Positions 12,203 through 21,189 of a stretch of DNA of 64,000 nt are shown piece by piece. Source of the stretch: VYFG01 sp965221795 (lineage in GTDB: Bacteria; Pseudomonadota; Gammaproteobacteria; Arenicellales; Poriferihabitantaceae). Below the pieces are notes generated by a model that worked only from the letters and a program-made list of their open reading frames with translations, did no database searches and was not told the origin of the DNA. The position numbers were made by a program, and so were the translations under genes. The number at the start of each line of letters is the position of its first letter. The stretch's first letter is position 1. The stretch spans positions 620,001 to 684,000 of the forward strand of contig OZ244914.1 in NCBI GenBank assembly GCA_965221795.1, given 5' to 3'.

Positions 12203-12477
12203 CTTATTTACAACAAAAGTGTCCCTGCCCTGTAACAGAAATGTACGCAAAAGCGAACCTTTCTATCATCCTACTCCGGGATGCTGGGTACATGGAGAAT
12301 CGTCATGCAAAACTCCCATTTACCGCTTTGCGGTGTGTCGATTTCCAAGCCCTTGAAACCGACTGACTTTCGCAAGGATTCAGGTGACAGGTGCAAAGGC
12401 CGATCTGTGACATGGCACTCTCAGGCGTTTCTTCCCCAGAGTCTCACCGGATCATAACACATGGAGGATGGGGCCAC

Positions 12478-13224
12478 CTACCTGGCGGCCATCGCAGTGC
12501 AACTGGTCTGGGTTACGGTCACCATCTCGTCCTGCCAGTCGCGATTTCGCAGTATCTCGGCGAAGCCACGACTTGTTTCCACTTCCACCCAATACCAAGG
12601 GCCCAGAGAGCGATACTCGGGTTGGTACTTGAATTCAATACCTTCATTCCTCAACCGATCCATATACCGAAACGCCAATTTTTCCTGAGTAAAAAACCCC
12701 AACGAGACCTGCCATCCGTCCTCACGTTCCGAAATGATGTAATCCAGTGCTCTTTCCTCCAGCATGTCCAGCGTCGGCTGAACCAACTCCATGGACGGGT
12801 AAGGCCCCAGATAGACATCAATTGATCGCAGGGATCGCTCTACCGTCCGGGTTCGGTGTTGTATCTGCGATTGCTGTTGGAACCACCCCATGGCATCTTG
12901 CCACGAGGCTCCCTTCTCAAATGGCCCGACCCGAAAACAAACACGGCCCATGGGGGCGGTATCCGCCGCAGCCACCTCCCTTTCGGTAGCAGTCCCGGTG
13001 GGCACTGGCGACGGCCGCAATGAAGCGGGATTCGGACTGGACGGCACCGACAATCCCTCTGCTTCGACCTCGCTCAGGAGCCGTATACTTTCCCGGTTGA
13101 CATCCAGGTTTGAAATCTCATTGGCTGGCCTGGACTCCAGCTGGCCTTTGTTGATACCGAGAAAAATCAGTACATTGATTGTCAACAGGAAAGCAGCCAG
13201 CCACTGCATCACTACTGTTTTCAT
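12478..13224 (-). CDS. SPOR-like membrane-anchored protein
   Basis: A 248-residue protein with an N-terminal membrane anchor (VVMQWLAAFLLTINVLIFLG), a Pro/Ser/Thr-rich linker (about residues 60-90) and a C-terminal region rich in SPOR-like motifs (CFRVGPFEKGASWQDAM, VYLGPYPSMELVQPTL, WQVSLGFFTQEKLAFRYMDR). SPOR domains bind denuded septal peptidoglycan. It overlaps coaX by 4 bp (birA-coaX-SPOR order), an arrangement common in gammaproteobacteria. Confidence 0.75.
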   Translation of the reverse strand: MKTVVMQWLAAFLLTINVLIFLGINKGQLESRPANEISNLDVNRESIRLLSEVEAEGLSVPSSPNPASLRPSPVPTGTATEREVAAADTAPMGRVCFRVGPFEKGASWQDAMGWFQQQSQIQHRTRTVERSLRSIDVYLGPYPSMELVQPTLDMLEERALDYIISEREDGWQVSLGFFTQEKLAFRYMDRLRNEGIEFKYQPEYRSLGPWYWVEVETSRGFAEILRNRDWQDEMVTVTQTSCTAMAAR

Positions 13225-14105
13225 GGTCCCGATTGCTCCGCCATCAGCGCCAGCCCATCCAGCACCAGGTTGGACCGGACTTCACCCGGATAACGGGTAC
13301 CAGAGGCGACCCGTGGGGCATCGCCCCCCGTAAACAGGACCGGAGCGAACCGTATGGCCGACTCCCGGGCCCGGAAACTGTGGATGCAACTATCCACTCC
13401 GCCACAGACGGCATGGAAAGCACCGGCATGCACGGCATCGTCACTGTTGGTAGCGGCGGCGGAAGGGGGGCCGGACCGTGCACAGGCTTTGGGTGTATCG
13501 GTCGACGAGGCATTGCACAAGCGGATCTGGGCAGTATCCCGGGCCAGCACCCGGGTCATCGCCATGATGCCGGGGAAAATGGCACCGCCGACGAAACGGT
13601 CATGGGTGACAAGATCGACCGTAACGGCTGTTCCCGCATCCACCACCACGACTGCTGCCTGATTTTGCTGACGGCAAGCCCACCGATGGGCAGCAATAGC
13701 AGCCAGCCATCGATCACATCCCAATTGGCTCGGATTCTCATAACCATTTGCCAAGTCACCAAACTGCCACTGGGATCGGAGCAATTCTGGTGTGACCTCC
13801 CAATGGCGACGACACCAGTCTGAGAACATTTCCACCACATGGCGTTGGCAGACGGCACTGACCAGGATTCGATTCGGAGCGGGCAGGTCGAAAAAGCGTG
13901 GTTCCCAGTCAGGGTGTCGAAAGACACGTCCCTGATCCAGGGCAACGGCTTCATCCGACAATCGGGCACGCCAGACCGGCTGGTTCTCCGTTCCGGCATC
14001 GGCTGGCAGTGGGTCCGTTTCCGGCTGCGCAACCGACCACAAGCGCCATTTCAGGCGCTGGTTGCCAATATCCACCAGCAGACAATTATCCACACTCTGG
14101 CCCAT
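13221..14105 (-). CDS. coaX: Type III pantothenate kinase
   Basis: About 294 residues from the ATG at 14105 (MGQSVDNCLLVDIGNQRLKW). This enzyme catalyses the first step of CoA synthesis, phosphorylation of pantothenate. Motifs are the phosphate loop DIGNQRLKW, GCDRWLAAIAAH (pantothenate site), the VVVDAGTAVTVDLV metal/ATP motif, FVGGAIFPGIMAM, and TGGDA near the C-terminus. An upstream extension to 14198 overlaps birA and is not conserved. It overlaps birA by 20 bp, so the two are probably co-translated. Confidence 0.95.
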   Translation of the reverse strand: MGQSVDNCLLVDIGNQRLKWRLWSVAQPETDPLPADAGTENQPVWRARLSDEAVALDQGRVFRHPDWEPRFFDLPAPNRILVSAVCQRHVVEMFSDWCRRHWEVTPELLRSQWQFGDLANGYENPSQLGCDRWLAAIAAHRWACRQQNQAAVVVVDAGTAVTVDLVTHDRFVGGAIFPGIMAMTRVLARDTAQIRLCNASSTDTPKACARSGPPSAAATNSDDAVHAGAFHAVCGGVDSCIHSFRARESAIRFAPVLFTGGDAPRVASGTRYPGEVRSNLVLDGLALMAEQSGP

Positions 14106-14877
14106 GCTGGTCCGAACCGGGGAGTGGCAGGGAAACTTCACCGGCATGAAACACCTGCTTACCCTGCTCAGTATCCAGGCAAAGTGCCCCTTCTGCACTC
14201 ACCCCAATGACTCGTCCATGAACCAACCGATCCCCCACCAACGTGACTTCGGCATGTTGGAAGGCATGATGGGCATTCCATGGCCTGATGAAGGGAGAAA
14301 ACCCTTCCATACAGAAGCGGGTGAGGTCATGATTCAGGTTGACAATCAAGGTAGCGATCAGCAATTCGAGATCAGGTTCATAACCATGTGCCACAAGACC
14401 GGTCCATGGGGCTGCTGCCCCCGTATCGATGGCAGGCAATACCGGTATTGTAACATTGAGCCCAATGCCGATGGCACAGCGCCCATGATTCAGTTCCACC
14501 AGAATCCCAGCCAGTTTTTTTTGGGCCAGAAGAATATCATTGGGCCATTTCAATGCTGCCTCCCGCACTCCATGTGCCAATAATGCATGGAGCAGCGAGA
14601 GGCCGCAAACCAGCGACAGGCCAGTCGGTGACGCCCCCTCCAGATCCCACCCCATCGACAGGTAGATTCCTTGCCCGCGGGCCGATGTCCAGGATCGCCC
14701 CCGCCGCCCACGTCCGTCGGTCTGTTCTGCCGCCAGGCAAACGGATGCATGACAATCATCGAGTGCGTTCAGGATGTAATCATTGGTGGAGCCGAGGGAC
14801 TCGAACCAGTGCAACTTGCCTGCAGAAGCAGCCGTGGCTTGATACAGATGGGCATTGATTCGGTCGATATCCATCAT
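14086..14877 (-). CDS. birA: Biotin--[acetyl-CoA-carboxylase] ligase, lacking the HTH domain
   Basis: A 263-residue protein with the catalytic core: SLGSTNDYIL, the biotinyl-AMP loop GRGRRGRSW, SMGWDLEGASPTGLSLVCG, LKWPNDILL with the catalytic KWPND, and KLAGILVEL. The C-terminal SH3-like domain follows (VTLVGDRLVHGRVIGVSAEG). The N-terminal winged-helix repressor domain of E. coli BirA is absent, so it should act only as an enzyme. A second Met lies one codon in. Confidence 0.95.
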   Translation of the reverse strand: MMDIDRINAHLYQATAASAGKLHWFESLGSTNDYILNALDDCHASVCLAAEQTDGRGRRGRSWTSARGQGIYLSMGWDLEGASPTGLSLVCGLSLLHALLAHGVREAALKWPNDILLAQKKLAGILVELNHGRCAIGIGLNVTIPVLPAIDTGAAAPWTGLVAHGYEPDLELLIATLIVNLNHDLTRFCMEGFSPFIRPWNAHHAFQHAEVTLVGDRLVHGRVIGVSAEGALCLDTEQGKQVFHAGEVSLPLPGSDQHGPECG

Positions 14878-15014
14878 CTCTCCGGACTGTAGGACGAGGA
14901 CAAAACGCGAAAAAACAGCTCCGATCGGAGACTAAAGTGGGAACGATATTGGTATACTACACGGATCCAAGAGTTTCTATCGCCTGATTTCACCCCAAAC
15001 GCCCGCCATCGCTG

Positions 15015-16145
15015 ATGATTCGTCGAAATCCCACCCGTGCAGTCTCCATCGGCCGCGTCACTATCGGTGACAATCACCCGATTGCCGTCCAAAGTATGTG
15101 TGCTACTCCGACCACCGATGTCGAGGACACGCTGGCGCAGTTACGACTGCTGGAGCAGGCCGGTGCGGACATTGTACGAATTGCCGCCGATAACAAGAAG
15201 GATGCACAAGCCCTGATCCGCATCCGTGGGGAAAGTGATGCGGTGCTCAGTGTGGACTTACAGGAGAATTATCGACTGGCTGAGGTATTGGCACCCCATG
15301 TCGATAAGATTCGCTATAACCCCGGACACCTGTATCACCATGAACGCAAAAAGCCCTGGAAGGACAAGGTGTCTTACCTGGTGGATATCGCAGGAACTCA
15401 CGACTGTGCTATTCGTGTGGGTGTCAATGCCGGCTCGGTGGATCCGGACAAGGCTTCCCTTTATGATCAGGAAGATTCGGTTACTCCCATGGTGGAAAGT
15501 GCGCTGGAGCACAGTTTGTGGCTGGATGAACTCGGCTTTACACGCTACTGCGTTTCGCTCAAGGACTCTGATCCGCAGAAGACTATCGCCGCCTATACCG
15601 CGTTTGCCGAAACCCGCCCGGAAATCCCACTTCATCTCGGCGTAACCGAAGCAGGGATTCCCCCCATGGGAATCGAAAAAACACGGATTGCGTTTGAGCA
15701 GCTGGTCGGCAAGGGGATCGGCGATACGGTCCGGGTCTCTCTCACTTTACCGAACGACCGCAAACACGAGGAAATCATCGCCGGGCGGCAGATTATCTCG
15801 GACATTCATGCCGGTCGGGTTCGCACGGTCGTGCATTTCAATACAGACCGGCTCAATTTGATCAGTTGTCCCAGTTGTTCCAGAGTGGAAAACAAGGCGT
15901 TTATTGATCTGGCGCATAAGGTTCAAGAACGAACGCGCTGGGCCGAGGAACACGCGATTACGATTGCCGTCATGGGGTGCCGGGTCAATGGCCCGGGAGA
16001 AACGGATGACGCTGACCTGGGGCTGTGGTGTGGACCGAACTATGTCAACCTGAAGAGTCGTGGCAAAAAAATCGGGGCGTTTCGCTATGACGAAATCCTC
16101 GACAAAATGGATGACGAGCTGGCCAAATTGATCGCACAGGACTGA
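15015..16145 (+). CDS. ispG: 4-hydroxy-3-methylbut-2-en-1-yl diphosphate synthase
   Basis: A 376-residue 4Fe-4S enzyme of the MEP isoprenoid pathway that reduces MEcPP to HMBPP. It opens MIRRNPTRAVSIGRVTIGDN. The TIM-barrel part carries GADIVRIAADNKKDAQAL and RYNPGHLYHH; the C-terminal cluster domain has ISCPSCSRVE (two Cys) and VMGCRVNGPGE (third Cys, GPGE). Length and motifs match the bacterial family. It is transcribed away from birA. Confidence 0.97.
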   Translation: MIRRNPTRAVSIGRVTIGDNHPIAVQSMCATPTTDVEDTLAQLRLLEQAGADIVRIAADNKKDAQALIRIRGESDAVLSVDLQENYRLAEVLAPHVDKIRYNPGHLYHHERKKPWKDKVSYLVDIAGTHDCAIRVGVNAGSVDPDKASLYDQEDSVTPMVESALEHSLWLDELGFTRYCVSLKDSDPQKTIAAYTAFAETRPEIPLHLGVTEAGIPPMGIEKTRIAFEQLVGKGIGDTVRVSLTLPNDRKHEEIIAGRQIISDIHAGRVRTVVHFNTDRLNLISCPSCSRVENKAFIDLAHKVQERTRWAEEHAITIAVMGCRVNGPGETDDADLGLWCGPNYVNLKSRGKKIGAFRYDEILDKMDDELAKLIAQD

Positions 16146-16282
16146 CCCTGCTCCTTGCGCATCCCCTTCTATTCCCGATTCGTTTGCCGCCAGTACCCAA
16201 ACGGCCCTGGAGAAGCCGGCTGGCCGACCGTGGCTCATGGCGACCGCACTGGCCATGACTTCGTTTCAATTTTCGGGACAGG

Positions 16283-16954
16283 ATGATACGCCTTTTTGTA
16301 ATTCATTCCCATATGGAATACCGAAAACCGGAGCTACCGGACACCGACCTCTATCTCGTGGCCTGTGTCAAGTCCAAGAACAACATCCCGATGCCGGCAA
16401 AAGATCTATACGCATCTACATGGTTCCGAAAGGCCCGCGCATGTGTGGAGAGGACTCAATGACGTACACCGCACCCCCTATGGGATCCGAAAGGCCCGCG
16501 CATGTGTGGAGAGGACTCAATGACGTACACCGCACCCCCTATGGGATCCGAAAGGCCCGCGCATGTGTGGAGAGGACTCAATGACGTACACCGCACCCCC
16601 TATGGGATCCGAAAGGCCCGCGCATGTGTGGAGAGGACCGGCCGTCCCTGGGCAATCCTGTCGGCGAAGCACGGCCTCGTCTGGCCATCTGACACCATCG
16701 CCCCATACGAAAAGACCCTCAAAACGATGTCCTTGCCGCAACAACGGCGATGGGCTGATACCGTAGTGGCATCACTGGCCCCGCATCTTGCCGGCGTACG
16801 TACCATCGCCATGCTTGCCGGCACTACATATCGTCAACTGCTGATGCCTGAACTGCAAATGCGGGACATCGAAATCCTGATGCCAATGGAAGGGTTACCC
16901 CAAGGTCGGCAACTGCAGTGGTTAGGTGCCTGCCTGAACCGCCCGACAACTTGA
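16283..16954 (+). pseudogene. DUF6884-like gene disrupted by tandem repeat expansion
   Basis: The 5' part reads TDLYLVACVKSKNNIPMPAK then DLYASTWFRKARACVERT and meets TGA. The 3' part resumes GRPWAILSAKHGLVWPSDTI and runs to 16954. Removing three 61-bp tandem units restores one continuous frame through WFRKARACVERTGRPW, which resembles the DUF6884 family (conserved CxxxK and SAKHGL motifs, my recognition). The insertion is 183 bp, a multiple of three, yet it brings in a stop codon. It is either inactivated or variably switched. Confidence 0.7.
16426..16637 (+). repeat. 61-bp tandem repeat, 3 full units plus a 29-bp partial
   Basis: The unit begins CCGAAAGGCCCGCGCATGTG and recurs at 16426, 16487, 16548 and 16609. 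The three full units appear identical apart from the last base or two of the first. It lies inside the DUF6884-like gene, duplicating codons for KARACVER plus 32 bp of unrelated sequence. Confidence 0.95.
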
Positions 16955-16987
16955 CAGGGTCCTCGGTCCCACCCGTCACCGTCCGCC

Positions 16988-17704
16988 ATGAGACGCATCG
17001 AACATCTGCAGCGCTTCTACAACTGCCTTGAGAAGCTTGAAAAAAACATCGGTGGCTTCCGTACGCTTTCCACCTGCTCGGGCCGCATGGCCTGGCCGGA
17101 GCGCGGTGTCTATTTCTTCATGGAACCCGGCGAGATCCGGTCCGATTCGGGCCAGGGACTCCGGATTGTGCGTGTTGGCACACATGCATTGAAGCCCGGG
17201 GCCGAATCCACACTGTGGCGACGTCTGGCACAGCACCGTGGCACAACCGCAGGTAGAGGCAATCACCGCACTTCGATCTTCAGGTGGATCGTCGGCAATG
17301 CGCTGCTTTCTCAACAGGCACTCGTCTGCCCGTCATGGGATGACGCACGGGTTCAGCCGGGCGAACCGGATGAAGCGTCGGAAAGTGACGTCGAGCAGAC
17401 CGTCAGTTCCGTGATCGGCCGCATGCCCTTCCTTTGGCTCGCAGTCCCCGATGAGCCGGGACCAGACAGTCTTCGCGGTTACATAGAACGCAACGCCATC
17501 GCCCTGTTGAGCCATCGCCGGGAGGACTCCCTGGATCCCCCCTCGCCCAATTGGCTGGGGCACCATTGCAACCGGGAGAAAGTGCGCACGTCGGGCCTTT
17601 GGAACTCCAAACATACGGACGAAATCTACGATCCGACTTTTCTGGACACCATGGAGCACCTTGCGGAGAAATCCCCCTCCGCTTCTGATCTCCGACCACT
17701 GTAG
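16988..17704 (+). CDS. GIY-YIG-like protein of unknown function
   Basis: A 238-residue soluble protein. Around residues 35-95 it has GVYFFMEPGEIR ... RIVRVGTHAL ... LWRRLAQHRG ... SIFRWIVGNALL. The GVYxF / VxRVGTH pair with a later Arg/His-rich helix resembles a divergent GIY-YIG nuclease fold; this is pattern recognition only. The C-terminal half (NWLGHHCNREKVRTSGLWNS) is also conserved-looking. It lies 33 bp after the DUF6884-like gene in the same direction, so the two probably form one operon. Confidence 0.5.
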   Translation: MRRIEHLQRFYNCLEKLEKNIGGFRTLSTCSGRMAWPERGVYFFMEPGEIRSDSGQGLRIVRVGTHALKPGAESTLWRRLAQHRGTTAGRGNHRTSIFRWIVGNALLSQQALVCPSWDDARVQPGEPDEASESDVEQTVSSVIGRMPFLWLAVPDEPGPDSLRGYIERNAIALLSHRREDSLDPPSPNWLGHHCNREKVRTSGLWNSKHTDEIYDPTFLDTMEHLAEKSPSASDLRPL

Positions 17705-17811
17705 GCTCGTCCCGGTCGATTTCGACCGCATGCCGAATCTGCAGCGGTCAATTACGCACACTACATCAAATTCCGGAATCCTCTGATGTCAACATGGCCT
17801 AGACAACCGGT

Positions 17812-18105
17812 ATGCAAACCATCCCCATATCCCAACTACTCCCTGCGGACGTACACTTCACCGCCGCAAGGCAGTGCCATTCCCGGGCCCCGGTGTCGCC
17901 GGCCGAAACCGATAGCGAATCGATGGCGCGTTTGCTAAGCTTGACCGTTCGCGGGGAACTCATGGGAGTTCTCCGGTGCTGTGGGCAAAAGAACACGATA
18001 CCCGTAGTCAAATCGCAACCGACGGAAATCCATTGCAGTCGTTGCCGTGGGTGCGACTGGCGGTCCATCCGCGGAGAGTGCAAAATGAAATGCAACCACA
18101 GGTAG
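17812..18105 (+). CDS. Hypothetical 97-residue protein
   Basis: Starts MQTIPISQLLPADVHFTAAR. It has several Cys residues near the C-terminus (CSRCRGCDW ... CKMKC), which could form a metal site. I do not recognise a family. It lies between the GIY-YIG-like gene and ilvD with no clear ribosome-binding site, and may be a remnant or non-coding. Confidence 0.3.
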   Translation: MQTIPISQLLPADVHFTAARQCHSRAPVSPAETDSESMARLLSLTVRGELMGVLRCCGQKNTIPVVKSQPTEIHCSRCRGCDWRSIRGECKMKCNHR

Positions 18106-18211
18106 CGAGAATGCAATGATTCTTCATAAAATCCTACTGTCAATCGTACGACTGAATGTCGTTGCTGAATTTCAGGACGTATAATCCCCATATCTTCGAC
18201 CGGACCCTACA

Positions 18212-20053
18212 ATGCCTGATTACCGCTCCTGGACCACAACACGTGGCCGAACCATGGCCGGTGCCCGTGCGCTTTGGCGCGCGACTGGAATGACCGAGGA
18301 GGATTTTGCCAAGCCCATTATCGCGGTCTCCAATTCGTTTACGCAGTTTGTCCCCGGACATGTCCACCTGAAAGACCTGGGACAACTCGTGTGCCGGGAA
18401 ATTGAAAAGGCTGGCGGGGTGGCAAAAGAATTCAACACCATTGCCGTCGATGACGGTATCGCCATGGGACATGGCGGCATGCTGTATTCCTTGCCCTCAC
18501 GGGAAATCATTGCCGATTCCGTTGAATACATGGTCAATGCCCATTGTGCCGATGCCTTGGTCTGTATTTCCAACTGTGACAAGATCACGCCAGGGATGCT
18601 GATGGCCACCATGCGACTGAATATCCCCACTATTTTTGTCTCCGGAGGGCCGATGGAAGCCGGCAAAGTCACCTGGCGTGATCATGAGCGATCCGTCGAC
18701 CTGATTGATGCCATGGTTGTAGCGGCAGACGACAACGTATCGGATGAGGAAGCCGAAGCCATGGAACGGTCCGCCTGTCCCACCTGCGGGTCCTGTTCGG
18801 GCATGTTCACGGCAAACTCGATGAATTGCCTGACTGAGGCCCTTGGCCTCGCCCTGCCAGGAAACGGCACGCTGGTGGCAACCCATGCCGAACGGGAAGG
18901 CTTGTTCCGCCAGGCCGGGCAAAAGATCGTGGGCATTACCCGGCAGTATTATGAAGGCAATGACACCCGTTGGCTGCCCCGGAATATCGCCTGCTTTGAG
19001 GCCTTCGAAAACGCCATGACCCTGGATATTGCCATGGGTGGTTCGACCAATACCGTTCTTCACCTGCTCGCGGCGGCATGCGAAGGCGAAATTCCTTTTT
19101 GCATGGAAGACATTGATCGTCTGTCACGAAAAGTACCGAACCTGTGCAAGGTCGCTCCGGCTACATCGGACTACCATGTGGAAGATGTTCATCGGGCCGG
19201 TGGGGTTCTTGGCATCCTCGCAGAACTCGACCGGGCGGGCCTGATCAACCGGGAGGTCAGCACCGTGCATACACCCAATATGGGTGAGGCGATTCAACAA
19301 TGGGACGTACTGCAAACGGACCTCGCAGAGCGCCGGGATTTCTATCGCGCAGCTCCCGGCGGAGTACCGACTCAGGTGGCATTCAGCCAAAACAAACGCT
19401 ATCACTCCCTGGACCTGGACCGAACAAGCGGCTGTATTCGTGATCTGCCCCATGCCTACAGCCAGGACGGCGGCCTGGCAGTGCTGTTTGGGAATCTTGC
19501 CGAAGAAGGCTGTATTGTCAAAACTGCCGGAGTCGATGAAAGCATCCTGACCTTTACCGGACGGGCCCGGATTTTTGAAAGCCAGGAGGCCGCTGTGGAC
19601 AGCATTCTGGGCAATCACATCGAGCCGGGGGACATTGTGGTTGTACGCTATGAAGGCCCCAAGGGCGGGCCGGGAATGCAGGAAATGCTCTATCCTACCT
19701 CCTACCTGAAGTCAAAGAATCTCGGCAAGGTATGTGCGTTGGTTACCGATGGCCGCTTTTCGGGCGGCACCTCCGGCCTGTCGATTGGGCATGTTTCTCC
19801 AGAAGCCGCCGAAGGGGGATTGATTGGCCTTGTGGAAGAACATGACATCATCCAGATCGATATCCCCAATCGCCGCATCCACCTGGATGTGAGCGAGACC
19901 ACTCTTGCTGCCCGTCGGGCTGCCATGGAAGCCCAAGGCAGCAAGGCCTGGAAACCCAAACGGGAGCGGCAGGTCAGTCGTGCCTTGCAGGCCTATGCAC
20001 TACTGGCAACCAGTGCGGCCCATGGTGCCGTGAGAGAGGTCCGCCCGCTCTGA
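18212..20053 (+). CDS. ilvD: Dihydroxy-acid dehydratase
   Basis: A 613-residue Fe-S enzyme of branched-chain amino acid synthesis. It opens MPDYRSWTTTRGRTMAGARA. Motifs include the cluster ligand motif CDKITPGMLM (near residue 122), ACPTCGSCSGMFTANSMNCL (second and third ligands), AMGGSTNTVLH, and the C-terminal TDGRFSGGTSGLSIGHVSPE. Length and motifs match E. coli IlvD. No other ilv gene is nearby. Confidence 0.98.
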   Translation: MPDYRSWTTTRGRTMAGARALWRATGMTEEDFAKPIIAVSNSFTQFVPGHVHLKDLGQLVCREIEKAGGVAKEFNTIAVDDGIAMGHGGMLYSLPSREIIADSVEYMVNAHCADALVCISNCDKITPGMLMATMRLNIPTIFVSGGPMEAGKVTWRDHERSVDLIDAMVVAADDNVSDEEAEAMERSACPTCGSCSGMFTANSMNCLTEALGLALPGNGTLVATHAEREGLFRQAGQKIVGITRQYYEGNDTRWLPRNIACFEAFENAMTLDIAMGGSTNTVLHLLAAACEGEIPFCMEDIDRLSRKVPNLCKVAPATSDYHVEDVHRAGGVLGILAELDRAGLINREVSTVHTPNMGEAIQQWDVLQTDLAERRDFYRAAPGGVPTQVAFSQNKRYHSLDLDRTSGCIRDLPHAYSQDGGLAVLFGNLAEEGCIVKTAGVDESILTFTGRARIFESQEAAVDSILGNHIEPGDIVVVRYEGPKGGPGMQEMLYPTSYLKSKNLGKVCALVTDGRFSGGTSGLSIGHVSPEAAEGGLIGLVEEHDIIQIDIPNRRIHLDVSETTLAARRAAMEAQGSKAWKPKRERQVSRALQAYALLATSAAHGAVREVRPL

Positions 20054-20291
20054 TCGGATACCGGCCATCATTACGGGGGGCCATGCGGGCAGTAGAATCA
20101 TACGCTGATGTTCTGATTCATTTCGCTACAAGTAACTACTCGCCCCTGATAAACCCCATGTGTCGGGCGGTGATTGCGGAGCCCGGTTTCCGCTTTCGAT
20201 TCCTACTTTACCATTATCCCCAACCGAGTTGCAGATCGGATCGGAAATTGTCAAAGGAGCGGGACGCGTTGCGGAAGCGGCCAGCGGAAAC

Positions 20292-20921
20292 TTGAAAAAC
20301 CGGTCGGCAATCGTTAGGATAGGAAGATGAATGCATCCAGTAACCGGGATCTGGAAACCCGGATCCGGAAAGTTGAAGAACAGCATCAGGAACGGGCGAA
20401 AGAGATCGCCATTCTGGAGGAACGCATGAATACCAAATCTGCCGAAAACGAATCCGCTCTGGACCGGTTGCGGGCCGACATGGCCAACTGGAAGACCGAC
20501 ATGGCCAACTGGAAGACCGACATGGCCAAACGGGAAAATCGACTCCTTCTCGCCATGCTCGGCGGGATCGCGGCGGCCACTGCGATCCTGGGCGTGCTGA
20601 TCGCCGGAATCCCCGCGGCATAACTACCGCCGCCAGCAGGCGGCGCAACCAGACCACTTCTGATATCCGCTAAAGTCCGGATATTGTGTTGTCTCTGGGC
20701 TTGATCGCGGCGGCTGGTGGTTCCAATCTGGTGTACTGCGTCCCTCATTCACCATGCAATGTATGAATTGTGCGATGCGGTTGGAGACATCGCTGGATCC
20801 CTGTGTCTTATATGATCGTACCTACTCGCCCCCCTGTTGAGTGCGAGCAGTGCTGTCCGGTGCTGATGCGGTATTTTATAAAAAATGCCGCCTACTTAGT
20901 GGAGTAACATAGTTTTAATGT
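20292..20921 (+). repeat. Small-protein module, copy 1 of a ~0.6-kb direct repeat
   Basis: It begins TTGAAAAACCGGTCGGCAAT, encodes the small coiled-coil protein, then a hairpin CCGCCGCCAGCAGGCGGCG just after the stop and a ~280-bp non-coding tail ending GTTTTAATGT. The same sequence recurs at 25130-25738, 21 bp shorter because it lacks one heptad unit. Just upstream (20255-20290) is the tail of the second cassette gene (ERDALRKRPAET then stop). Confidence 0.9.
20327..20623 (+). CDS. Small coiled-coil protein with C-terminal membrane anchor (cassette copy 1)
   Basis: A 98-residue protein. Residues 1-70 are a highly charged predicted coiled coil (LETRIRKVEEQHQERAKEIA), including a perfect in-frame duplication of MANWKTD. 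The C-terminus is a single hydrophobic segment (LLLAMLGGIAAATAILGVLI) ending AGIPAA. The topology suggests a tail-anchored inner-membrane protein with a cytoplasmic coiled coil. Seven relatives lie in this window. The upstream TAGGATAGGAAG sequence could be ribosome-binding site or -10. Function unknown; it superficially resembles DUF1640/Bdr-type coiled-coil proteins. Confidence 0.7.
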   Translation: MNASSNRDLETRIRKVEEQHQERAKEIAILEERMNTKSAENESALDRLRADMANWKTDMANWKTDMAKRENRLLLAMLGGIAAATAILGVLIAGIPAA

Positions 20922-21189
20922 CCCCGGGACCAGTCCGAAGTGCAACCGCGCCGCGATCCCGGAATGAGGGTGTAGCCCGAAGGGAGGGATCGCGGCGGCG
21001 ACCCAAAAATTCGCGCTTCGAGCACTTCTTTTCGGCCCCGGATGGCAGCCATCTCGACTACCAGCGATCCTGACAGAAGCCATCGGCCAATGCAAGGGCG
21101 AGCTCCGGACCGGGAGGCCGAGCGAAGCCGCTCCGGTGGATCACCAGAGGGACCGGAGTGCCGGGGTCGAGGGGCGACCGTGGGCCGCG

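Noticed and set aside
14797..14822. GAGGGACTCGAACC resembles the T-arm/acceptor end of a tRNA gene
   Set aside because: It falls within the conserved birA motif FESLGSTNDY and no anticodon or D arm is present around it.
16426..16637. Tandem repeat considered as CRISPR
   Set aside because: Units are contiguous without spacers and contain coding sequence of the surrounding gene.
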